The position numbers were made by a program, and so were the translations under genes. From the NCBI GenBank assembly GCA_017849335.1, contig JAFIHP010000140.1:1-5934 (forward strand): a stretch of DNA of 5,934 bases. The letters run 5' to 3'. Source of the DNA: Actinomycetales bacterium (lineage in GTDB: Bacteria > Actinomycetota > Actinomycetes > S36-B12). Position 1 is the stretch's first letter, and the number at the start of each line of letters is the position of its first letter. Below the pieces are notes generated by a model that searched no databases, had not been told where the DNA came from, and saw only the letters and a program-made list of their open reading frames with translations. Shown here piece after piece: positions 1-5,934 of the stretch.

Positions 1-909
1 GCAGGACACCTCGAAGTCGTCGCGCAGCGATCGGTGTGATGCCGTCAGAACCGGGCCGATCTCGCGCGGGTGCCCTCCCTCGAGCTGTGCCGCCACCTGC
101 TGCACGCGGCGGTTCTCCGTGACGACGTGGCGGACCCTGCGTTGGAGGACACGGTCATCGACCCGGAGTAGGGCGTCGTCGAGGTCGTCCACGTCGCGCA
201 GTGCGCTGACGCCGAGCAACGTCGAGGCTGCCTCGCAGGCCGCCCTCCGGTCGGCGTACTGGCCGTCAGCGAGGGAGTGCGCTGCCCGTGTGTCTATGAC
301 GACGAGCGCCAGGCCTTCGCTGTCCATGTCAAACGGGATGTGGCGGAAAGCCATCGACCGGGTATCAAGGAGGAGGACGTGCCCCGCGCGGGCGTGCGTC
401 GCAACGCACTGGTCCATGATGCCGCAGGGCACCCCCAGGAATCCTGACTCCGCATGTTGCGCGATGCGTGCCACGTCGGCCAACCCCAGGTCGTGGCCGG
501 ACAGCCACAGCAGTGCGCCGGCCACCGCACACTCCACAGCCGCGGACGAGGACAGCCCGGCGCCCTGAGGGACGTCACCATCTATCAGCAGATCCGCCCC
601 GGCGACCATCAGCTGCTGCTTCTCGATGGCCCATGCCACGCCAGCCGTGTAGGCGGCCCAACCCGGAACCGATCCCGGTTCGAGCTCGTCGAGGGCGACC
701 TCCACGACGACCCCCGGGGCCTGCATCGACGCGACGCGCAACCTGCGGTCGGAGCGTCTTGCCGCGCGAACCCGCACCTCACGCGGGATGGCGAACGGCA
801 GGACGAACCCGTCGTTGTAGTCCGTGTGCTCGCCGACGAGGTTCACGCGCCCAGGGGCGCGCCACCCGATATCCGGTGCCCGACCGAAGAGGTCGGCGAA
901 CGCTGTCAT
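1..909 (-). CDS. galK: Galactokinase (partial, C-terminus beyond window)
   Basis: The first 303 residues of a GHMP-family kinase that usually has about 380-400 residues; it phosphorylates galactose with ATP to galactose-1-phosphate. The galactokinase signature GRVNLVGEHTDYN is at 20-32, with R21 as the probable active-site arginine and E27, H28 and D30 as sugar contacts. The GHMP phosphate-binding loop PQGAGLSSSAAVE is at 114-126. The MDQ motif at 165-167 carries the catalytic D166. Y218 in DGQYADRR fits the tyrosine that helps hold galactose. The third GHMP motif near the C-terminus lies outside the window. The frame is open without a stop from the ATG at 909 to the left edge, so the truncation is the window boundary, not a broken gene. 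The ATG overlaps the galT stop by ATGA, suggesting coupled translation. Confidence 0.96.
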   Translation of the reverse strand, partial: MTAFADLFGRAPDIGWRAPGRVNLVGEHTDYNDGFVLPFAIPREVRVRAARRSDRRLRVASMQAPGVVVEVALDELEPGSVPGWAAYTAGVAWAIEKQQLMVAGADLLIDGDVPQGAGLSSSAAVECAVAGALLWLSGHDLGLADVARIAQHAESGFLGVPCGIMDQCVATHARAGHVLLLDTRSMAFRHIPFDMDSEGLALVVIDTRAAHSLADGQYADRRAACEAASTLLGVSALRDVDDLDDALLRVDDRVLQRRVRHVVTENRRVQQVAAQLEGGHPREIGPVLTASHRSLRDDFEVSC

Positions 910-1988
910 GCGCCTCCGCCCTCCCGAAGCCGCTGCGCGATCGACTCGGGCTCCCGGTCGTTGACGAATGCTCCCATCGCTGACTCGGAGCCGGCGAGGT
1001 ACTTGAGCTTGTCCACTGCTCGCTGCACCGAGAACAGCTCCAGGTGCAGCGCGGCGTCATCGCGTTGTTCCCGCACGGGCGCCTGATGCCAGGCCGCGAT
1101 GTACGGCAGCGGGATTCCGAAGAATGCGTCGCCCCGTCGAAGCAGATCGAGATAGGCCTCGGCGAGATCGTCACGCACCTCCGGGCTGAGCGCCGCCAGG
1201 TCGGGGACTCGCCGTCGCGGATACAGGTGGACTTCGACGGGCCACCTCGCCGCGAAGGGCACGAAGGCCACCCAGTGCTGGCTCTCCAGCACCACCCGGC
1301 GGCCGTCGTCGAGTTCGGCGCGCACGAGATCGTCGTAGAGGTTGCGGCCCGTTTCCTCGCGATAGCGACGGACCGAGGTCAGGTGCGCCCGCGTGGTCGG
1401 CGTGACGAACGGGTAGGCGTAGATCTGCCCGTGGGGATGGCGCATCGTCACGCCGATGGCTTCGCCTCGGTTCTCGAACACGAAGACCTGCGCGATCCCC
1501 GGCAGCGCGGACAGTTCAGCCGTGCGGTCGGCCCACGCCTCGATGACGAGCCGAGCACGAGCGGCATCCAGTCGCGCGAACGACCCGTCGTGGTCCGACG
1601 TGAAGCACACCACCTCGCAACGGCCCGCCGCGGGACGCGTCTCGAACAGCCCCTCCCCCCCGTATATGAGGGAATCACCACTCCCGGTGAACGAGGGAAA
1701 GCGGTTCTCGAACACCACCACCTCGTAGTCGGGACAGGGGATCTCCGTGAGGTGACCCTCGCGCGACGGGCACAGCGGACAATCGTCGGCCGCGGGGAGG
1801 AACGTGCGGTCCATGCGATGACCGGCGATCACGACCCACTCGTCGGCGAGCGGGTCGTGGCGCAACTGCGGCACGTCCGACCGCGGTGCGATCCTGCGAG
1901 AATCCCCTTCGGGGCGCCGCTGCGTGAGCGCTGTGTCGAAGTAGATGAGTTCCCGCCCGTCTGCCAGATGCGTGAGCGTCCGCGGCAC
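906..1988 (-). CDS. galT: Galactose-1-phosphate uridylyltransferase
   Basis: A 360-residue cytoplasmic Leloir enzyme that swaps galactose-1-phosphate with UDP-glucose to give UDP-galactose and glucose-1-phosphate. The active-site motif HPHGQ is at 184-188, and H186 is the residue that carries the uridylyl group. The zinc ligands of the E. coli enzyme are all matched: C70 and C73 (CPLC), H133 (SDHDG) and H184. The N-terminal half contains VVFENRFPSF (91-100) and VFENRGEAIG (170-179). The C-terminal half has AWHQAP (299-304), LHLELFS (314-320) and KLKYLAGSESAMGAFVND (327-344), a form typical of actinobacterial GalT. E317 stands where E. coli has the iron ligand His298. The start is GTG, two bases after the beta-galactosidase stop. 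The glycine-rich end (REGGGA) is encoded by the ribosome site of galK, which overlaps it by ATGA. Confidence 0.97.
   Translation of the reverse strand: MPRTLTHLADGRELIYFDTALTQRRPEGDSRRIAPRSDVPQLRHDPLADEWVVIAGHRMDRTFLPAADDCPLCPSREGHLTEIPCPDYEVVVFENRFPSFTGSGDSLIYGGEGLFETRPAAGRCEVVCFTSDHDGSFARLDAARARLVIEAWADRTAELSALPGIAQVFVFENRGEAIGVTMRHPHGQIYAYPFVTPTTRAHLTSVRRYREETGRNLYDDLVRAELDDGRRVVLESQHWVAFVPFAARWPVEVHLYPRRRVPDLAALSPEVRDDLAEAYLDLLRRGDAFFGIPLPYIAAWHQAPVREQRDDAALHLELFSVQRAVDKLKYLAGSESAMGAFVNDREPESIAQRLREGGGA
913..925 (-). promoter_or_regulatory. Ribosome binding region of galK
   Basis: Two purine-rich candidates lie inside the end of galT: GGGAGGG nine bases before the ATG and GGAGG three bases before it. 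Together they encode the Gly-Gly-Gly tail of GalT. Either could load ribosomes for galK; the first has the better spacing. Confidence 0.65.
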
Positions 1989-1990
1989 TC

Positions 1991-4054
1991 CTATTCCTCC
2001 CCTGTCTCGCGAACGACCGCCACCTCACCGGCGCGCACCCGAATCTCGCCCACGGCCTCATCGCCGGAGACGAGGTCCACGCCGTTGGCAGGGATCACAG
2101 CGTCGGCTTCCGTGTGGTTGAGGATGAACAGCCACGACCGCTCGTCTCGCCGCCGACGCGTCACTTCGACGCCCGGAGTGGTGAGCGCCGCCGGACGTAC
2201 GCCGGTCTCCGCGACGACCCGCTCGAGGATGGCCGCGGTCCCCTGGCGATCCGTGCGCGTCGCGACGTACCAGGCCACGCCGTCCCCGTATGCATGCCGC
2301 GTGACGGCAGGCCTTCCAGGCACGGGACCATCGACGTAGGTCCGGACCGCTTCCGCGCTTTCCACACGCAGGTCCTCCGTCCAGATGTCCGCGACCGTGC
2401 CGTCGTCCAGTTTCACCGACTGATCAGCCAGCAACGGCGCGAACTCCTCGACGCGGATTCCGAGCAGATCGCGGAATGCGCCCGGGTAGCCCCCCGGTCG
2501 GACATGGTCGTGCTCGTCGACGATTCCCGAGAAGTAGGTGATGAGGGCATGTCCGCCGCCCGCGACGAAGTCACGTATGGCGGCGGCTGCCTCGTCGGTG
2601 GCGAGATACAGAGTCGGGACGAGCACGATCCGATAGTCGTGTAGAGGCGCGCCGGGCGGTACGACGTCGACCGAGATCCCACGATCCCAGAGTGCGTGAT
2701 GCAGAGCACGGGCGCGGTCGGGGTACACAACGTCCACCGACGGATGGCTGTCGAGCTCGCACGCCCACCAGGCGTCGTAGTCCCAGAGGAGTGCCACCTC
2801 AGCAGCGACCCTGCTGCCCGCCACCTCGCCCAGTCGGGCGAGCAGCGATCCGAGGGCCACAGTCTCACGCCACAGACGGCTGTCGGTTCCGGCGTGGGGG
2901 ATGAGACCGGAGTGGTACTTCTCTGCGCCGACCAGACTTGCTCGGACCTGGAAGACGTTGAACCCGTCGGCGCCCCGCGCGACCTGCTGCACGGCGTCCC
3001 GCTGAAGCGCACCCGGCTTCTTCGCAGGATTGCGAGGCTGCCAGTTCACCGCTGACGGAGAGGTCTCCATCAGCAGCCACGAACCTCCGCCGGCGAGGCC
3101 CCGAGTCAGGTCAGCTGACAGGGCCGCCTCGACGTGGTTGAACGGGTCGGCGAATTCGGGGTAGTAATCGGTCGACACGACGTCGACCTCCTTGACCCAT
3201 CGCCAGTAGTCGACCTGATTGAACCGAGTCATCGCCATGAAGTTGGTGGTGATCGGGATGTCAGGCGAGAGACGACGGAGGACATCCCGCTCGAGCAGGA
3301 ACTCGTCGAGAAGGGTGTCTGAGGCGAACCGGCGGTAGTCGAGCTGCTGGGTCGGGTTGGACCACGCATCGTCAGGGGTCAAGCGCGGCGGCAGGATCTC
3401 GCCGACATCGGAATAGCCCTGGCTCCAGAATGCCGTGGCCCACGCCCGGTTGATGCCGTCGAGGTCGGAGTACTTCCGCAGCAGCCAGCGGCGAAAACCG
3501 ACGGCACAGGTGTCGCAGTAGCACCGCGAGGTATGGCACCCGTATTCGTTCCCGATGTGCCACAGCCGCACTGCAGGATGCGCGCCGAATCGCACGGCAA
3601 GCTGCTCGACGAGGGCGACGGCGTGCATGCGCCACGCCTCGGATGACGGACAGTAGGCCTGCCGCGCGCCCGGCCACCGCGTGCGCCCCTCGTGGTCCAC
3701 GGGAAGCGCCTCGGGGTAGCGGTGGGTCAGCCACGGCGGAGGGGAGGCGGTCGCCGTGGCCAAGTCGACCCCGATGCCCTGCGCATGCAGACCGTCGAGC
3801 ACCGTGGCCAACCAGTCCAGTTCATACCGCCCCGGTTCCGGTTCGAGCTGCGCCCACGAGAACACCCCCACCGTGGCCAGAGTCAGCCGCGCCTCGGTCA
3901 TGAGACGGAGATCCTCATCCCACACCTCCCGAGGCCACTGCTCGGGGTTGTAGTCGCCGCCGAACTCGACGTGACCGTCGCGGAGCGGGCGACGCACCGA
4001 CAGCAGATTCGAAGGCTGTGAGTCCAGCAGTCCTCGAGTACCCGGGGCGGTCAT
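1991..4054 (-). CDS. Beta-galactosidase, glycoside hydrolase family 42
   Basis: A 687-residue enzyme, the usual GH42 length, that hydrolyses terminal beta-galactosides with retention. The TIM-barrel domain opens with FGGDYNPEQW (31-40) and spans to about 395. The acid/base is E170 in HIGNE and the nucleophile is E330 in LMETSPSAVNWQP. C135, C178, C180 and C183 (YCPS and CYCDTC) match the four-cysteine zinc cluster of the Thermus A4 enzyme. A trimerisation-type domain follows (about 415-625, starting near LLWDYDAWWA), then a small beta domain with WLFILNH at 641-647. There is no signal peptide, so it acts in the cytoplasm on imported substrate. The ATG at 4054 was chosen because it forms an ATGA overlap with the permease stop. 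The frame extends to 4216, but only by shadowing that permease. The local ribosome site is weak, with AAGGG directly abutting the ATG. Substrate could be lactose, galacto-oligosaccharides or galactan fragments. Confidence 0.95.
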   Translation of the reverse strand: MTAPGTRGLLDSQPSNLLSVRRPLRDGHVEFGGDYNPEQWPREVWDEDLRLMTEARLTLATVGVFSWAQLEPEPGRYELDWLATVLDGLHAQGIGVDLATATASPPPWLTHRYPEALPVDHEGRTRWPGARQAYCPSSEAWRMHAVALVEQLAVRFGAHPAVRLWHIGNEYGCHTSRCYCDTCAVGFRRWLLRKYSDLDGINRAWATAFWSQGYSDVGEILPPRLTPDDAWSNPTQQLDYRRFASDTLLDEFLLERDVLRRLSPDIPITTNFMAMTRFNQVDYWRWVKEVDVVSTDYYPEFADPFNHVEAALSADLTRGLAGGGSWLLMETSPSAVNWQPRNPAKKPGALQRDAVQQVARGADGFNVFQVRASLVGAEKYHSGLIPHAGTDSRLWRETVALGSLLARLGEVAGSRVAAEVALLWDYDAWWACELDSHPSVDVVYPDRARALHHALWDRGISVDVVPPGAPLHDYRIVLVPTLYLATDEAAAAIRDFVAGGGHALITYFSGIVDEHDHVRPGGYPGAFRDLLGIRVEEFAPLLADQSVKLDDGTVADIWTEDLRVESAEAVRTYVDGPVPGRPAVTRHAYGDGVAWYVATRTDRQGTAAILERVVAETGVRPAALTTPGVEVTRRRRDERSWLFILNHTEADAVIPANGVDLVSGDEAVGEIRVRAGEVAVVRETGEE
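1996..2002 (-). promoter_or_regulatory. Ribosome binding site of galT
   Basis: GGGGAGG lies seven bases before the GTG start of galT and within the last codons of the beta-galactosidase (the E-E tail). A strong site at good spacing supports the GTG at 1988 over any later start. Confidence 0.8.
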
Positions 4055-4932
4055 CCCTTGACACTGCCCATCGTCAGACCCTGCTGCCAGTACCGCTGGA
4101 GCAGCAGGAACCCCGCTGCCAGCGGCAGCACCGCGATCAACGAACCGGTGATCACCATGCTGAACGTCGCATAGACGGCACCGCCGCCCGTGCTCGACGC
4201 TGCCTGGAAGTTCCACTGCGCCAGCCCGACAGTGAGCGGGAACAGGTCCTGTCTGCTGAAGACGAGCAGCGGCAGGAAGTAGTTGTTCCAGGTGCTGACG
4301 AACGAGAACAGCAGCACGGTGACGAACCCCGGGACGAGGAGCGGAAGGGCGATCGTCCGGAAGATCCGGAACTCCCTGGCGCCGTCAACCCGCGCGGCCT
4401 CGATCAACTCGTTGGGCAGCGTCTCCTCGGTGAAGATCCACATGAGGTAAACACCGAAGGGGTTCACCATCGACGGCAGGATGAACGCCCACGGGGTGTT
4501 CACGAGTCCCATTTGGCTGAGGAGAAGGAACAGCGGAACGATGAGAATGGTGGCGGGGACCGCGACGGACACGAGAATGGATGTCAGGAGCACGGTCCGG
4601 CCCCGGAATCGGTACTTCGCGAAGGCATACCCGGCCGACGTCGCGATCAATGCCGCACCCACCGCACTGATGGTCGAGTACACGATCGTGTTCCTGAGCC
4701 AGATCGTGAACAGGCCATCGCTGGCGGTGAAGACCCGATGGACGTTGTCGACGAAAGCGCCGACCGAGCCGAACGACATCCCGAAGGTCGACCCGAGTTC
4801 GCCATTTGTCTTCGTCGATGCCACCACCAGCCAGTACAGCGGGATGACGAAGTAGATGACTGCGGCAATCAGGACCACCGCCGTGAAGAGGCGGACGCTT
4901 GTCGACTTGATTCGATCAGTGCCGCCGCTCAT
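4051..4932 (-). CDS. ABC sugar transporter permease, MalG-type (CUT1 family)
   Basis: A 293-residue inner subunit of the same importer. Membrane segments lie near residues 13-38, 80-102, 113-138, 145-168, 201-222 and 255-278. The EAA loop is clear at 178-197: E178-A-A-R-V-D183-G184, then I194-A-L-P197. The C-terminus RYWQQGLTMGSVKG matches the usual ending of MalG-type permeases, which points to a complete gene. The ATG at 4932 overlaps the stop of the first permease as ATGA, and its own TGA overlaps the ATG of the beta-galactosidase in the same way. The reading frame is open upstream to 5439, but that stretch is antisense-free shadow within the first permease and was excluded. No ATPase gene lies beside it, so the importer probably uses a shared MsmK/UgpC-type ATPase encoded elsewhere (known for many CUT1 systems, inferred here). 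Confidence 0.94.
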   Translation of the reverse strand: MSGGTDRIKSTSVRLFTAVVLIAAVIYFVIPLYWLVVASTKTNGELGSTFGMSFGSVGAFVDNVHRVFTASDGLFTIWLRNTIVYSTISAVGAALIATSAGYAFAKYRFRGRTVLLTSILVSVAVPATILIVPLFLLLSQMGLVNTPWAFILPSMVNPFGVYLMWIFTEETLPNELIEAARVDGAREFRIFRTIALPLLVPGFVTVLLFSFVSTWNNYFLPLLVFSRQDLFPLTVGLAQWNFQAASSTGGGAVYATFSMVITGSLIAVLPLAAGFLLLQRYWQQGLTMGSVKG

Positions 4933-5843
4933 CGCGACCTCTTTCGGGTGACAAGCAGGAACGCGCCGGTGACGATAAGGATCACAGCGGTGAGTGTGAA
5001 GGCGACAGCTGCCGCCAGGTTGTACTGCTGTGCCTTGGCGATCAACGTGTAGGCGTAGACATTGGGAGTGAACGCATTGGTGATGGACCCCGTGGCGATC
5101 GGCTGGAGCACCTGCGGCTCCGTGAACAGCTGTAGGGCCGCAATGATCGCCAGCGTGGCGGTGAACAGCAAGGTGGACCGCAGTAGCGGAAGCTTGATGT
5201 GCCAGATCACCTGCCGCTCGTTGGCTCCGTCGAGCCGCGCAGATTCCAGCAGTTCCACGGGGATCGAGCGGAGCGCCGAGTAGAGGATCACCATGTTCGC
5301 CCCAGCGGTCGCCCACACGGCGATGTTCCCGATCGAAGGAAGAATCATCGTCGGGCCGAGGAAGTTCGGGTTGCCCAAGCCGATAGCCTCGGCGATCTGC
5401 GTGAGAACGCCAAAGTTCTGGCCGTACATGTATCCCCACATGAGCGCGGCAACGACGCTCGGGATCGCAAACGGCAGGAAGAATGTCAGCTGCAGAAGCG
5501 CGCGCCCCCGTGACCGCCAGGAGTCCAGCAGCAACGCCAAGGCGAGGGCCAGCAGCAGCATGACGGGAACTTGGATCAGCCCATAGACAACGACGCGCTT
5601 GAGTCCCGACCAGAAGTCAGGGTCGGTCAGCACTCGCTTGTAGTTCTCCAGCCCCACGAAACTGACGCCGCCGACGATCCGGTCGACGAAGACGCTCAGG
5701 TAGCCCGCGTAGAAGATCGGCGCGACAAAGAAGGTGAGGAAGAGGGCGAAGAACGGAGCGATGAACAGATAGGGCGTAATCGACGTCCTACGTCGCCCGC
5801 GCGCGCTCACGACGTCGAGCGAGGTGTCCGGCAAAGCGGTCAT
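4929..5843 (-). CDS. ABC sugar transporter permease, MalF-type (CUT1 family)
   Basis: A 304-residue integral membrane protein, the usual length for short MalF-type permeases of Gram-positive CUT1 importers. After a basic cytoplasmic N-terminus (ARGRRR at about 14-19) there are about six hydrophobic segments, near residues 24-48, 84-107, 115-138, 165-190, 222-242 and 272-297. The cytoplasmic EAA loop that docks on the ATPase is visible at 200-219: E200-S-A-R-L-D205-G206, then I216-K-L-P219. The protein ends in a basic KRSR. It pairs with the next permease to form the membrane channel. Its TGA overlaps the next ATG as ATGA, so the two subunits are probably translated together. A beta-galactoside substrate is inferred from the downstream GH42, galT and galK; the sequence alone does not give specificity. 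Confidence 0.93.
   Translation of the reverse strand: MTALPDTSLDVVSARGRRRTSITPYLFIAPFFALFLTFFVAPIFYAGYLSVFVDRIVGGVSFVGLENYKRVLTDPDFWSGLKRVVVYGLIQVPVMLLLALALALLLDSWRSRGRALLQLTFFLPFAIPSVVAALMWGYMYGQNFGVLTQIAEAIGLGNPNFLGPTMILPSIGNIAVWATAGANMVILYSALRSIPVELLESARLDGANERQVIWHIKLPLLRSTLLFTATLAIIAALQLFTEPQVLQPIATGSITNAFTPNVYAYTLIAKAQQYNLAAAVAFTLTAVILIVTGAFLLVTRKRSR
4938..4942 (-). promoter_or_regulatory. Ribosome binding site of the second permease
   Basis: AGAGG sits five bases before the ATG at 4932, inside the last codons of the first permease (its T-R-K-R-S-R tail). It decides the start: the frame stays open far upstream, but that extension overlaps the first permease gene and does not read like a permease. 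Confidence 0.7.
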
Positions 5844-5850
5844 GGTCGGT

Positions 5851-5855
5851 CTCCT
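5851..5855 (-). promoter_or_regulatory. Ribosome binding site of the first permease
   Basis: AGGAG lies seven bases before the ATG at 5843. It is the only start in the operon with a Shine-Dalgarno outside an upstream coding sequence, and it supports that ATG as the start of the first permease. Confidence 0.8.
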
Positions 5856-5864
5856 GTGGGCGCA

Positions 5865-5897
5865 GTCGGCGCCGGAGCGTACGTCTCCGGCGCCGAC
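5865..5897 (-). promoter_or_regulatory. Perfect 13-bp hairpin between binding-protein and permease genes
   Basis: The arms GTCGGCGCCGGAG (minus strand 5897-5885) and CTCCGGCGCCGAC (5877-5865) are exact reverse complements around a 7-base loop. The stem is almost all G:C. It starts seven bases after the binding-protein stop codon and ends 10 bases before the AGGAG ribosome site of the first permease. No U-run follows, so it does not look like a complete intrinsic terminator. A hairpin here most plausibly protects the 3' end of the upstream message from exonucleases, or causes partial termination, so that more binding protein than permease is made. This is known for malE-malF-type operons; the specific role here is inferred. 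Confidence 0.75.
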
Positions 5898-5904
5898 CCG
5901 AGCA

Positions 5905-5934
5905 TCACTTGACGGTGTAGCCCTGATCCTGCGC
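5905..5934 (-). CDS. C-terminal end of a probable ABC transporter sugar-binding protein (partial)
   Basis: Only the last nine residues, AQDQGYTVK, and a TGA stop are inside the window; the rest lies beyond the right edge. The frame is open from the edge to the stop. The identification rests mainly on position: a solute-binding protein gene usually sits just upstream of the two CUT1 permease genes. A short polar tail ending in a small hydrophilic segment also fits that family. If correct, the product is a secreted lipoprotein that captures a galactoside and delivers it to the permeases encoded next. A 61-base gap with a strong hairpin separates it from the first permease. Nine residues cannot establish the family, so the functional call is inference. 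Confidence 0.6.
   Translation of the reverse strand, partial: AQDQGYTVK

Noticed and set aside
1..909. galK as a truncated pseudogene
   Set aside because: The frame is open to the window edge with all expected N-terminal and central motifs, so the missing part is simply outside the window.
1044..2339. A 431-codon open frame on the plus strand across galT and the end of the GH42 gene
   Set aside because: It lies opposite two well-supported genes, its translation is rich in Arg, Pro and His with no recognisable motif, and such long antisense frames are common in GC-rich DNA.
4055..4216. N-terminal extension of the GH42 frame by 54 codons
   Set aside because: It overlaps the end of the permease gene, shows no GH42 or signal-peptide character, and the ATGA overlap gives a better start at 4054.
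4018..5052. A 344-codon plus-strand open frame opposite the second permease
   Set aside because: The translation is a highly charged Arg/Glu/Asp-rich sequence, the expected complement of a hydrophobic membrane protein read antisense. It has no ribosome site or motif that I can support.
4933..5439. N-terminal extension of the second permease frame by 169 codons
   Set aside because: It lies inside the first permease in another frame. The His/Arg-rich translation is unlike any permease N-terminus, and the ATG at 4932 has a ribosome site.
5865..5897. The hairpin as a complete Rho-independent terminator
   Set aside because: No U-run follows the stem, and the downstream permeases belong functionally to the same operon.
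5844..5904. A LacI-family operator in the intergenic gap
   Set aside because: The only palindromes are the hairpin itself and its CGTACG loop; neither matches a LacI-type operator I recognise, and the position is within the transcript.
1..5934. tRNA or rRNA genes, CRISPR repeats, insertion sequences or phage features
   Set aside because: Nearly every base belongs to the six minus-strand genes, and I saw no such elements on either strand.

Overview
The window is a stretch of a single minus-strand sugar-catabolism operon from a high-GC Gram-positive bacterium. The GC-rich bases, the GTG start, the ATGA stop/start overlaps and the GalT variant ending in a KLKYLAGSE-type block all suggest an actinobacterium, but the genus cannot be read from the sequence. 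Transcription runs from right to left. The promoter and any regulator would lie beyond the right edge, so neither is visible.

In transcription order the genes are: the last nine codons of a probable sugar-binding lipoprotein (5934-5905); a 61-base gap holding a perfect 13-bp hairpin; two CUT1-type ABC permease subunits (5843-4929 and 4932-4051); a family 42 beta-galactosidase (4054-1991); galactose-1-phosphate uridylyltransferase, galT (1988-906); and galactokinase, galK, which runs off the left edge (909-1). Apart from the hairpin gap the genes are packed tightly. Three of the four remaining junctions are ATGA overlaps, and the fourth has only two bases between the stop and the next start. 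No stretch over 300 bases lacks a gene.

The genes form a pathway. A beta-galactoside (lactose, a galacto-oligosaccharide, or galactan or plant-derived fragments) is bound outside the cell and imported intact by the ABC transporter. The cytoplasmic GH42 enzyme, which has no signal peptide, cleaves it to release galactose. GalK phosphorylates the galactose, and GalT exchanges it onto UDP to give UDP-galactose and glucose-1-phosphate. The transporter ATPase, galE and galM are not in the window.

This is a recognisable catabolic operon, and I see no sign of a novel system. The points most worth a second look are the hairpin placed to separate expression of the binding protein from the permeases, the translational coupling along the chain, and the altered second-metal site of GalT.
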